Below, piece after piece: positions 8,443-18,395 of a stretch of DNA of 33,561 bases; position 1 is the first letter of the stretch, and each line of letters starts with the position of its first letter. A program made the translations under genes and the position numbers. The stretch is from an uncultured Pirellulaceae bacterium (GTDB lineage: Bacteria; Planctomycetota; Planctomycetia; Pirellulales; Pirellulaceae). The stretch is taken from assembly GCA_937944405.1 (NCBI GenBank), contig CALDYR010000071.1:1-33561 (forward strand). The letters are read 5' to 3'. A model generated the notes under the pieces. That model was not told the DNA's origin. It was given only the letters and a program-made list of their open reading frames with translations, and made no database searches.

Positions 8443-9864
8443 ATGATTCCCAATGTTCTGGCTCAGCGATACGCCTCTTCACAGATTTCGAGTATTTGGT
8501 CGGGCGAAGGACGCATCCGCTTGGAGCGCGAGTTTTGGATCGCGGTAATGAAGTCGCAGCAAGCTCTTGGGTTGGACATTCCGTCCGACGCGATTGCTGC
8601 CTACCAGTCGGTGATCGACAAAATCGATCTTCAATCCATCGACGCGCGGGAAAAGGTCACGCGCCATGACGTCAAAGCGCGCATCGAGGAATTCAACGAA
8701 CTGGCTGGGCACGAGCACATTCACAAAGGTATGACGTCGCGCGACTTAACCGAAAACGTTGAGCAACTCCAGGTCTACCGTAGTCTGTTGGTGATCCGAA
8801 ATAAGACCGCCACGACTTTGCTTCGCATGAGCGCGCTTGCCGAACGATTTAACGCGCTGTTGATCACCGCGCGCACCCACAACGTTGCGGCCCAACCGAC
8901 AACGTTAGGCAAACGCATTTCGATGTTCGGGGAAGAACTCTTGGGATCTTTAGCAACCTTGGACGCCTTGATCGCGCGGTACCCAGTGCGCGGGCTAAAA
9001 GGGGCGGTGGGCACTCAGATGGACACCATTTCATTATTCAACGGCGATCCGCAGAAAGTGTTGGAATTGGAGTCGCGTATCGTTGAGTACTTGCAAATGC
9101 CGGCCACGTGCGTCAATGTTGGGCAGGTCTATCCGCGGAGTTTGGATCTTTCGACGGTTTCGGTTTTGACCGAACTGGCGTCTGGTCCGTCGTCATTTTG
9201 TAAAACCCTGCGATTGATGGCTGGCCACGAAACTGCCAGTGAAGGCTTTGCGCCCGGACAGACGGGATCCAGCGCGATGCCCCACAAAATGAATTCGCGT
9301 TCATGTGAAAGGGTCAACGGATTCCACGTCATTTTGAAAGGCTATCTGGCGATGGCCGCCGGTTTGGCTGGGGATCAGTGGAACGAAGGCGATGTTTCGT
9401 GTTCGGTTGTTCGCCGGATTATGCTGCCGGATGCCTTTTTTGCCATCGACGGAATGTATGAAACGTTCCTTACCATTTTAAGTCAGATGGATGCTTATCC
9501 ATCGGTTATCGAAATTGAAAACGAACATTATCTCCCATTTTTGATGACCACGACGATTATGATGGAGGCCGTAAAAGCCGGCGTTGGCCGCGAAACGGCT
9601 CATCGTGCGATCAAGAAACATGCCGTTGCGACGGTCAATGATCTGAGGGCCGGTAAAGTTGGCTGCAATGATTTGTTGGACCGTCTCAAAGATGACGTTG
9701 ATATTCCTTTGGATGAATCCCAACTGAATCAAGTGTTGGCCGAGGGGCGCAGAAATTCCGGGGCGGCGCTGGCTCAGGTTGATCACTTTCTATCCCAAGT
9801 CGGATCACTCAAGTCGCAACTTCCAGACGAAGTGATCAACTACGCCCCAGGGGCGATACTTTAA
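8443..9864 (+). CDS. purB: Adenylosuccinate lyase
   Basis: PurB releases fumarate twice in purine synthesis: from SAICAR, and from adenylosuccinate to give AMP. It is cytosolic and tetrameric in this superfamily. The signature GSSAMPHKMNS lies at about 275-285 and carries the mobile-loop catalytic serine. MTSRDLTENV is at about 97-106, and RTHNVAAQPTTLGKR near 143-158 holds the second catalytic histidine. ATG 8443 is preferred over an upstream TTG at 8413 because the protein then begins MIPNVLAQRYAS, the usual N-terminus of this PurB subgroup, giving 473 residues. There is no strong ribosome site for either. The C-terminal region is complete. It is a single gene, with no other purine gene next to it. 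Confidence 0.95.
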   Translation: MIPNVLAQRYASSQISSIWSGEGRIRLEREFWIAVMKSQQALGLDIPSDAIAAYQSVIDKIDLQSIDAREKVTRHDVKARIEEFNELAGHEHIHKGMTSRDLTENVEQLQVYRSLLVIRNKTATTLLRMSALAERFNALLITARTHNVAAQPTTLGKRISMFGEELLGSLATLDALIARYPVRGLKGAVGTQMDTISLFNGDPQKVLELESRIVEYLQMPATCVNVGQVYPRSLDLSTVSVLTELASGPSSFCKTLRLMAGHETASEGFAPGQTGSSAMPHKMNSRSCERVNGFHVILKGYLAMAAGLAGDQWNEGDVSCSVVRRIMLPDAFFAIDGMYETFLTILSQMDAYPSVIEIENEHYLPFLMTTTIMMEAVKAGVGRETAHRAIKKHAVATVNDLRAGKVGCNDLLDRLKDDVDIPLDESQLNQVLAEGRRNSGAALAQVDHFLSQVGSLKSQLPDEVINYAPGAIL

Positions 9865-9986
9865 GCAGGGCCTGACCACGCGCGCTTTGCGAATTGGTAC
9901 CGTAGGAGGCCGCTAGATGCAGGTTGGTTGTGCTTTCTCATAATCCTGTTGTAAAACGTTGAAAACAAAGCCTTGGTGACACCGTA

Positions 9987-10013
9987 TTGAATTCATTGTC
10001 GATACGATATAAT
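9987..10013 (+). promoter_or_regulatory. Candidate sigma-70 promoter of the histidine-rich lipoprotein gene
   Basis: A perfect TATAAT (10008-10013) is preceded by TTGAAT (9987-9992). The spacer is 15 nt, shorter than the ideal 17. It lies about 70 nt before the lipoprotein ATG. Confidence 0.35.
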
Positions 10014-10083
10014 TGAACCGATACTAAAAAAAACTCTTATTTCTGACCGCAATACTATTTAACTCAAGCCACAGGTACTTTCG

Positions 10084-10644
10084 ATGCGATTCTCTTTTAT
10101 TCTTTTATGCGCTGCTTTGTGTGTCATGAACGTGGGTTGTGAGCAACCGGCGGCCAACACGAATACCAACCAGGCCCATCATGGGCACGACCATGATGGC
10201 GACGATCACGGGCACAGCCACGCAGGTGAAGGCCATGAAGATCACGCGGGCCACGATGATCATGAAGGTCACGGTCATGGCGACGGGGCCGCTGAAGAGA
10301 TGGGGCCAAACAAAGGTCACATCGTTTATCTTGAACCCAAGGATTTCGTTGGCGAATGGCGGCACTACAAAGGGAATTCCGTTATCCGCGTTTACGTGTT
10401 GGACAAAGAAAAAAAATCAGTTGCAGTCGATGGCAAGGTCAGCATCGTTCCTCAAACTGGAAAAACGCGCGATCCGTTCGTTTTGCAAGGAGAAGACGCA
10501 GGGGATGACGGCAAAACGGCGGTCTATATGCTGGACGACGACAAGCTTTCGGTCGCGATGAACTTGGGGGTGATGCTGAAAATCGAAATTGATGGCAAGA
10601 CTTATGAGGGCAAAATCCCACCGCATAAGCCTCACCATCACTAA
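10084..10644 (+). CDS. Histidine-rich lipoprotein, probable metal binding
   Basis: A 186-residue lipoprotein. The signal peptide ends in a lipobox with Cys19 (MNVGC), so the mature protein is lipid-anchored. Residues 32-65 hold 13 histidines interleaved with Asp, Glu and Gly (for example HHGHDHDGDDHGHSH), a typical soft metal-binding stretch for Zn, Ni, Co or Cu. Residues 75-186 form a compact beta-rich domain with no recognised family (KGHIVYLEPKDF, RVYVLDKEKKSV), ending in HKPHHH. The two ends may bind metal together. It has its own candidate promoter upstream, and the next gene lies over 300 nt away. No metal transporter or metal regulator is next to it, so the ion cannot be guessed from context. 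Storage, buffering or delivery of metal at the envelope is an inference. Confidence 0.8.
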   Translation: MRFSFILLCAALCVMNVGCEQPAANTNTNQAHHGHDHDGDDHGHSHAGEGHEDHAGHDDHEGHGHGDGAAEEMGPNKGHIVYLEPKDFVGEWRHYKGNSVIRVYVLDKEKKSVAVDGKVSIVPQTGKTRDPFVLQGEDAGDDGKTAVYMLDDDKLSVAMNLGVMLKIEIDGKTYEGKIPPHKPHHH

Positions 10645-10968
10645 GCAAACGCGCGACAAGCAGTCAGTGAGAATTAGCTGTCGTAGCGGGGACGAAAAAA
10701 TCTGGGCTCGCAGGAACGTTGGCGAAACTCACTTCGAAGCAGGACGCGCATTTTCTGGTCTGCCCTAAGTCAACCGTGACTCGGGGCAACCATCATCTGA
10801 CCCATGGCCTGATTTTAAACCGTCTGGTTTGTAGGGCTTTAGAATTGAGGTGACCGATGGATGAAGGGAATCGCCAGACTTCGTGGCGACTGGCTGATTG
10901 TCCCACTTCTGGCGAATCGAGCTACTCGGAAATCTAAATTTGACCAACCATTTCTCTTAAGCGCAACC
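10645..10968 (+). other. Gene-free stretch with inverted repeats
   Basis: An open frame runs from 10861 into the next gene, but its first 36 codons lie on a structured sequence. TCGCCAGA (10871-10878) is repeated inverted as TCTGGCGA (10908-10915), and CGCCA/TGGCG (10872-10888) can form an alternative smaller hairpin. AAACCGTCTGGTTT near 10817 is another small hairpin. This looks like an untranslated leader and supports the later start of the next gene. No T-run follows any of these, so none is a clear terminator. Confidence 0.4.
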
Positions 10969-11394
10969 ATGATCACCGCGAAACAAACGGCCCTTTGGGT
11001 GCCTGGATGGTACGAACTTGACCAAACGCTGACGTTGGGCGAGATGCAAAAGCTTTGGTTTTTTCAGACGCCACCGGAAGCAATTTTGCATGAGGGAGTA
11101 GGGATTGGAGAAGCGACGCCCGATTATGTTTTCTTCAATCAATTAGATTCCACGACCAATTGCCAAATCCGTTTTGCCCGGGTGACGGAGATGGTCCACC
11201 CCCAGATCGGACCGCTGACGCGGATAGACACCGATGGTTGTGACTATTTATTTTTCCCGGTCGACGGTGAAGAGATTGTCGTCAACGCAGAAGAGAATCC
11301 AGGTCAATCTTACGACGAAGATTTAAATGTCAGCGACTGGGCGGTTCACGTGATGATTGAAGATGTGTCCGATCCGATCATTGACTCGGTTTAA
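10969..11394 (+). CDS. Uncharacterised cytoplasmic protein (141 aa)
   Basis: I do not recognise it. From ATG 10969 it is 141 residues, acidic towards the end (DLNVSDWAVHVMIEDVSDP), with no signal peptide or membrane helix, and reads as mixed strands with aromatic residues near the front (ALWVPGWYEL, MQKLWFFQTPPEAI). An earlier in-frame ATG at 10861 would add 36 basic residues that overlap inverted repeats, so it is disfavoured. It is followed after 129 nt by the large secreted protein gene and could share its transcript. Coding is likely because the frame is long and ends just before the next gene. Confidence 0.6.
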   Translation: MITAKQTALWVPGWYELDQTLTLGEMQKLWFFQTPPEAILHEGVGIGEATPDYVFFNQLDSTTNCQIRFARVTEMVHPQIGPLTRIDTDGCDYLFFPVDGEEIVVNAEENPGQSYDEDLNVSDWAVHVMIEDVSDPIIDSV

Positions 11395-11523
11395 TTTTTG
11401 ACGGTGAACGTGCTGCGCCGGCGACGACAATATGTTGCTAATGGAAATTTGCTGACGGCGTTAATTATCTGGCGATCATTTTTGATTGCGTCAATCAGGC
11501 GAACTTTATCCCATCGAAATGCG

Positions 11524-14292
11524 ATGAATCATTTAAGCGCGTTGTTGTGTCTATTGGTGTTTGGTTTGCTGGTTGCACCTCCGCACCGCGCCGTGGCGCA
11601 GCAGGTTCCGACACCCGCGATTGCCGGTGGCGGAAACCACGTCACAGAAGATTTCCAAACGGGTCGGCCCCCGATTATTCTGTCCGCCGAAGCCCACGCC
11701 GGACGCCCTTACGGGATTGCCCGAATCAACTATCGTTTGCAAACCGGCGATGAAATGATGGCGCGAACCGATGCCGTGTTGTTGACCGAAGCGAACCAGC
11801 GCGTCAGTTTTCCCGTGGTGGCGAGCACTCCGTTTCGTCAGTTTTTGGGCAATTTCATCCGGCCAGACCCAACCAATGCAGTGGAATCCAAGTCGGTGTG
11901 GTTTCTTTTTGAGGGCGATCACCCCTTGGACGTGACGTTGCACGGTTCGGGACAAACGCACTTCGCAATTCCCATCGTGTTTGATAAACCTCGACGTTAT
12001 GAGCGATTTGCGAAAAACTGGTGGAACAGTTTCTCCTCCGCCAGTGCGGAAATGATTGAATCGGGAGATTATCCGCCGATGGTCGAAACTTACCTCACGG
12101 CCCTGATCGGTAAACGACTTGGTCTGGCGGCGCCCGAGCGTGTAATCCGATCAAAGGACGCCTTAGCAAGGACGTTTGAGTTGTTGTTTGATGTTGAATC
12201 ACTTCGGATTGACGGCATTCATAACGCGATGACCGTCGGCGTTGACCGTGATTTAGCAACGTTGCAACTGCCAGAGAAAATCCAATGGACGCCTCTGGTG
12301 GTCGACAATTTACCGGAAGGTATCGAGGTCGAACCGCTGTCCAAGGCGGTGCCGCATGAGTGTTTTTACCTGAGGTTCGGCGCTTGGCAGAATCAAATCT
12401 GGCTACAGCGTTTAACGGAGGAGTTCGGCGGGAACCTCAGTCGTATGGTCCAGTTACGTGGTTATCAGCCGAAGATTCAATCTAAATTCTTGGATCAGTT
12501 GGCGATTCAGTCTAACGAGTTTGACCGTCTGTTTGGTGGCAGCCTGATCGACGACGTGGGGGTAATCGGCATGGATAGCTACTTCGATAACGGCGCCGCG
12601 ATCGGTGTAATGTTACATGCCAAGAACACGAAATTGTTAGCCAACAACTTGCGTTCGAAGCGGCTTAAATTCGCCAAACAGCACTCCAAAGAAAACGCAA
12701 CGGTTGAAACGATCACCACTGACAGTGGCGAAAAGATAGATTTGCTTTCCACGCCCGACAATCGCTTCCGTTCCTTTTATGCGGTTGCCGGTGATAACCA
12801 CTTGTTGACAACTTCCTTGCGAATCGCCGAACGGTTCCTTGAATCGGCGCGGGGGATTGGCTGTCTTGCGGACACCCGCGAGTTTCAATTTGCCCGATAT
12901 CAAATGCCGCTGGACCGGGAGGACACGCTGTTTATTTATCTGCCGACTCGTTTTTTTCAGCAATTGCTGACGCCAGAGTATCAGATTGAACTTCGGCGAC
13001 GCAACCAAGTGGTCACCGATATGGTGTTAAATGAGATGGCTAAATTGTTGGCCGTTGGAGAATCGTTTGACTTCAACAGTGTCGGCGATCTTATCAGTGG
13101 CGGGTATCTTCCAGCAGATTTTGGGAGGCACCCCGACGGAACGACCTTTAACACCGTGGGTGACAGTTGGCAGTGTTCGCTGCGCGGGAGACGGGGGTTT
13201 TTTACGCCCATTGCAGACATGCAGATCAACCGGGCGACCCAACAAGAGCAACATTGGTTTTCTCAAAGGGCCAAATTTTTTTCCAACAACATTAAATCGC
13301 TGGACCCGATGGTGATTGCGGTGAAACGGTACCAAGAAAAAGACAAACTCGAACGCATCGTTTTTGATGCGCGCGTGCTGCCTTTTGGTGAAGACAAGTA
13401 TAAGTGGTTGGTGGAAAGGATGGGGCCACCCCTGAAACAAGAGGTCCGTGCGGCACCTGACGATATCGTTCGCTTCGAAGCCAGCGTCAGAGCAGGAGGC
13501 GTGACCGGGCCAACCGAGACGCATCATATGTTCGGCGCGGTGCAGGATTATTTGGATCCCAATATCGATCTTCAGCCAAAATCGTTTTTGCGGTTGCTGG
13601 AGACGTTCCGCGAAACTCCGGGGTATGTCGGAGCGTGGCCAAAACCCGGATACACCGACTGGATGCCTCAATTGGGTGGACGTCCCGATGCGTTTGGGTA
13701 TACGTATTCGCGGCTGTTGGGGTTGTGGCGGTTGCAATGGAAGGATTTTTCCGTGTTAGCTTTCGATCGACGGCGACTGGAAAGCCTAAAACAACACCTC
13801 GCCGTGATTCCTAGTCCTCGGCCGGCACAGGTGCGAGTTAAAATTGGCGATCTGGCGAAGTCGAAAATTCAGGTTTGGGCCAACACGATCAACTTTCGCC
13901 GCAGTTGGCAAGCATCGATTGCCAACGTGCGATTGCTGAATTTGTTAAACCAGCAATTTCGTACGCCGCCTCAGCAAACGCGCGCAATAGCGTCAAGGTT
14001 GCTGGATGTGGAGTTGGTTTGTGCGCTTGATGGTGAGTACGATCGGTTGGTTTTACCGACCGGACGGGAAGTTTGGTACTCGACCGCTTGGCCCTCTTTT
14101 GGCAGCCCAAAACTGCCTGAAGGTTACTTAGCGCCCGTCTTGACCTGGTTTCGCGGGCTGGAGTTGGAAGTGGTCAAGGAAGAGAATCGGTTTTCGTTAC
14201 ATGGAATCCTTGACGTGCATCGTTCAGAGCAAGGCGACGCATTACCCGCGTTTGATTTATTCAAAGGGTTTGGCGACTTGTTCAGTAAATGA
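11524..14292 (+). CDS. Large secreted protein of unknown function (922 aa)
   Basis: The frame opens at 11398, but ATG 11524 gives a proper signal peptide (ALLCLLVFGLLVA, cleavage after AVA at residue 25), so it is chosen. The mature protein of about 900 residues has no motif I can name. It has no membrane helix after the signal and no cysteine-rich or tandem-repeat region. The middle contains AVAGDNHLLTTSLRIAERFL followed shortly by a strand-rich piece (DTLFIYLPTRFFQQLL), the same general rhythm as parts of the 665-residue secreted protein encoded at 6028-8025. That hints at a shared fold of the DUF3352-like kind without proof. The C-terminal part is rich in Arg, Trp and Tyr. No partner gene explains its role; groES begins 544 nt later. 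Confidence 0.68.
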   Translation: MNHLSALLCLLVFGLLVAPPHRAVAQQVPTPAIAGGGNHVTEDFQTGRPPIILSAEAHAGRPYGIARINYRLQTGDEMMARTDAVLLTEANQRVSFPVVASTPFRQFLGNFIRPDPTNAVESKSVWFLFEGDHPLDVTLHGSGQTHFAIPIVFDKPRRYERFAKNWWNSFSSASAEMIESGDYPPMVETYLTALIGKRLGLAAPERVIRSKDALARTFELLFDVESLRIDGIHNAMTVGVDRDLATLQLPEKIQWTPLVVDNLPEGIEVEPLSKAVPHECFYLRFGAWQNQIWLQRLTEEFGGNLSRMVQLRGYQPKIQSKFLDQLAIQSNEFDRLFGGSLIDDVGVIGMDSYFDNGAAIGVMLHAKNTKLLANNLRSKRLKFAKQHSKENATVETITTDSGEKIDLLSTPDNRFRSFYAVAGDNHLLTTSLRIAERFLESARGIGCLADTREFQFARYQMPLDREDTLFIYLPTRFFQQLLTPEYQIELRRRNQVVTDMVLNEMAKLLAVGESFDFNSVGDLISGGYLPADFGRHPDGTTFNTVGDSWQCSLRGRRGFFTPIADMQINRATQQEQHWFSQRAKFFSNNIKSLDPMVIAVKRYQEKDKLERIVFDARVLPFGEDKYKWLVERMGPPLKQEVRAAPDDIVRFEASVRAGGVTGPTETHHMFGAVQDYLDPNIDLQPKSFLRLLETFRETPGYVGAWPKPGYTDWMPQLGGRPDAFGYTYSRLLGLWRLQWKDFSVLAFDRRRLESLKQHLAVIPSPRPAQVRVKIGDLAKSKIQVWANTINFRRSWQASIANVRLLNLLNQQFRTPPQQTRAIASRLLDVELVCALDGEYDRLVLPTGREVWYSTAWPSFGSPKLPEGYLAPVLTWFRGLELEVVKEENRFSLHGILDVHRSEQGDALPAFDLFKGFGDLFSK

Positions 14293-14836
14293 CATTGTGT
14301 CAGCCTCAGCGCGGCGGAGTCGTTCTTCGGGTGCGGGACACTCAGATTGTTGCAGGATCGTTTTTTTGTTGTTGTTTTAGGCGTTCCTGTCTTTTGGCAT
14401 TGGCGAAGCGAATCCGTTGGTTGCTTGGGGGGGGGAATCTTTCGGTCGGGTCGGCCCGAATTCCCTTCGCCGAACCTGTTTTGGATTTTGGCCAGTCCCT
14501 TCACGCTTTCAAACGGGCTGATAATCCGCACGTAAGTAACTTCCCCCTGATTTTTTTGGGCGTTGCCAAGGTGCTCTGGGAATCTCTGGGGGCTTCGGTA
14601 GTGCCCGGCAAAAGTGCGCGCCCCCTGAATCGTGAACTGGAGTCGGAGGTGGATTTTCTTTGGTCTTTTACAGGTCTGGCCCGCGAATTGCTGCTGACTG
14701 TTTTTTGAAAATGGTTATCCGCAAAAATGTCAGGGGAATCTGTAGACATCGGTCTCAAACCCCTTACCATAGCGGCCTTCGACCAACAAAACGAATCAAA
14801 TCACGACATCAAACCAAAGTTCTGGAGGAATAGAAC
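14293..14836 (+). other. 544-bp gene-free stretch before groES
   Basis: No convincing gene is seen. A plus-strand frame 14289-14708 and minus-strand frames exist, but they have no ribosome site, odd composition and no recognisable sequence. The stretch carries a G9 run at 14427-14435. I looked for a CIRCE heat-shock repeat (TTAGCACTC with its inverted copy) and found none. Confidence 0.4.
14743..14770 (+). promoter_or_regulatory. Candidate promoter of groES-groEL
   Basis: TAGACA (14743-14748) and TACCAT (14765-14770) are spaced 16 nt and match sigma-70 boxes at 5/6 and 4/6 positions. Transcription would start about 60 nt before groES. No heat-shock operator is visible. Confidence 0.35.
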
Positions 14837-16901
<2,065 letters not shown>

Positions 16902-16947
16902 ACCTACCTGAAGGGTTTGTTTGAATTAAAACTGGAACGAATGAAAG

Positions 16948-17011
16948 ACGGTAATCGGAGGTGGTTCACTTCGGGCTGCTTTCGACTGATCCAAGTTCCG
17001 GCGATTACCGT
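16948..17011 (+). repeat. Inverted repeat in the groEL 3' region
   Basis: ACGGTAATCG (16948-16957) is perfectly inverted as CGATTACCGT (17002-17011) around 44 nt. It lies between the groEL stop and the terminator. It is not followed by T residues, so it is more likely a structured 3' region than a terminator. A 56-codon frame (16941-17111) crosses it but has no other support. Confidence 0.5.
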
Positions 17012-17142
17012 TACATCAAAATTAAACGGTGACAAACCACTGGTTGAGACCGAATGGTCGGCTCCCGGCGGGACAATGGCCTGTCGGGGCAACCGGGTGG
17101 TTGTTGACTAAATCGAGCTAATTCAATCGACTTAAAATCTAG

Positions 17143-17175
17143 AAACCGCTGCTCGACATTGGGCAGCGGTTTTTT
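17143..17175 (+). terminator. Rho-independent terminator of the groESL operon
   Basis: AAACCGCTGC (17143-17152) pairs perfectly with GCAGCGGTTT (17163-17172), and the stem runs into a T-tract (17170-17175). It is the strongest terminator in the window. It should end transcription of groES-groEL about 240 nt past groEL and insulate the regulator gene that follows. Confidence 0.85.
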
Positions 17176-17266
17176 GCTGCGATGTTACTAACACGGTTTC
17201 GCCGTTAATCCCTCAACCAACTGAGGAAATCAACAAACAGCACCGGTCAGGTCGTTATCATAGCGT

Positions 17267-17283
17267 TAGATAGAATATATCTA
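17267..17283 (+). promoter_or_regulatory. Palindromic site before the OxyR-type gene
   Basis: TAGATA and TATCTA form a perfect 6-bp dyad around 5 nt, 54 nt before the regulator ATG. LysR proteins bind AT-rich dyads of this size and often control their own gene, so this may be an autoregulatory site. The match is short. Confidence 0.4.
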
Positions 17284-17337
17284 GGCGACGCCAACGAACT
17301 GACTGCATCGTCAGCAGCTTAACTTTGGTAATGCGAC

Positions 17338-18240
17338 ATGAACAACGATTTCGAATTCAGACAGTTGGCTTGGTTCCGCGCTGTGGCCGAAGAAAAAAGC
17401 TTCACCCGGGCCGCGGAAACTCTTGGCGTATCCCAACCGTCGCTCAGCCGCGCGATTCAGAAGTTGGAATCGCAATTCGAACAACCGCTGTTCGAGCGCC
17501 GGCCGCGCGAAGTTGTACTGACTGAGATGGGTGAGCAATTTTTCGCCCGTGCGATTCAGATCATAAGCTTGGTTAATGACACATTTTCTGAACTTGCTGA
17601 ATCGGGGGCCCATGGAACCGTTCGGGTGGCCGTGATTCCAACCATAGCGCCGTATTTGCTGCCGAGGCTGTTGAAAACGTTTGCCGCCGCCAATCCGACA
17701 GTTTCTGTCGTCGTCCAAGAAGACACGACCAAGAACATTATTGCGCGCTGTAAGCACGGTGAAGTTGACCTGGCGATTCTTGCGCTGCCGGTCTCTGGCA
17801 AATATATGGAAGTTGAGTCACTGTTTGAGGAAGAGTTGGTGTTGGTCGTTCCCAACGGCCATGAATTGGAAAAAAAGAAAACGATTCGTCTGAAAGACGT
17901 CCGAGATTTTCCGTTCGTGATGCTCGACCAAGCCCATTGTCTATCGGATAATATCGCCTCATTTTGCCAACGCCAGTCGGTGGAACCTATTTCGATCGAA
18001 CGGACCAGTCAACTGGCGACGGTTCAAGAACTGGTCTCGTTGAGCCACGGAATTTCGATGGTTCCGAAGATGGCAGAGGTGATCGACAATTCGAACCGGC
18101 GGGTTTATCGATCGTTTTCTGGCGACAAACCCACCCGCACTATCGCGATGCTAAGCAATCCCTACCGGTTTGAGACCAAATGGGTGAAGCTATTTAAGAA
18201 CCATTTGCGAGCGACATCTAAATCCTTTCGCCCGTCGTAG
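17338..18240 (+). CDS. oxyR: LysR-family peroxide sensor, OxyR type
   Basis: A 300-residue transcription factor. The N-terminal winged helix-turn-helix is clear (AVAEEKSFTRAAETLGVSQ, then SLSRAIQKLES at 35-45). The effector domain carries Cys201 and Cys210 in AHCLSDNIASFC, the same context and the same spacing of nine as Cys199 and Cys208 of Escherichia coli OxyR, which form the disulfide that turns the protein on under hydrogen peroxide. Length fits the family. OxyR usually sits next to a peroxidase or catalase; here the neighbours are groEL and citrate synthase, so its targets must be elsewhere. A dyad lies upstream. Other LysR proteins lack this cysteine pair, so the call is good. Confidence 0.85.
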   Translation: MNNDFEFRQLAWFRAVAEEKSFTRAAETLGVSQPSLSRAIQKLESQFEQPLFERRPREVVLTEMGEQFFARAIQIISLVNDTFSELAESGAHGTVRVAVIPTIAPYLLPRLLKTFAAANPTVSVVVQEDTTKNIIARCKHGEVDLAILALPVSGKYMEVESLFEEELVLVVPNGHELEKKKTIRLKDVRDFPFVMLDQAHCLSDNIASFCQRQSVEPISIERTSQLATVQELVSLSHGISMVPKMAEVIDNSNRRVYRSFSGDKPTRTIAMLSNPYRFETKWVKLFKNHLRATSKSFRPS

Positions 18241-18277
18241 TCGAATGACCATTACGGATTTGAAACACGACAACCTA

Positions 18278-18333
18278 ACCGCAATTTAACCTTACCGCAA
18301 TTTAACTTTGCCGCAATTTAACGGCACCGCAAA
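18278..18333 (+). repeat. Tandem repeat, 16-bp unit, 3.5 copies
   Basis: The unit ACCGCAATTTAACCTT is repeated at 18278, 18294 and 18310 with a few changes, then a partial ACCGCAAA at 18326. It lies between the convergent oxyR and gltA genes. No stem and T-run is present, so it is not an obvious terminator. Confidence 0.75.
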
Positions 18334-18395
18334 TGGTGGGCTTTAACCTGCCGGATACTTTTTGGCCTGCTCGCAATTTCACTGACCTTTTTCCA

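Noticed and set aside
13027-13737. Leftward 236-codon frame inside the 922-aa secreted protein gene
   Set aside because: Antisense shadow; the sense frame has a signal peptide and continuous protein character.
14289-14708. Plus-strand 139-codon frame before groES
   Set aside because: It starts at the stop of the previous gene without a ribosome site, contains the G9 run and has no recognisable sequence. I treat the region as non-coding, with some doubt.
16941-17111. 56-codon frame after groEL
   Set aside because: It crosses an inverted repeat, has weak start support and no recognisable sequence.
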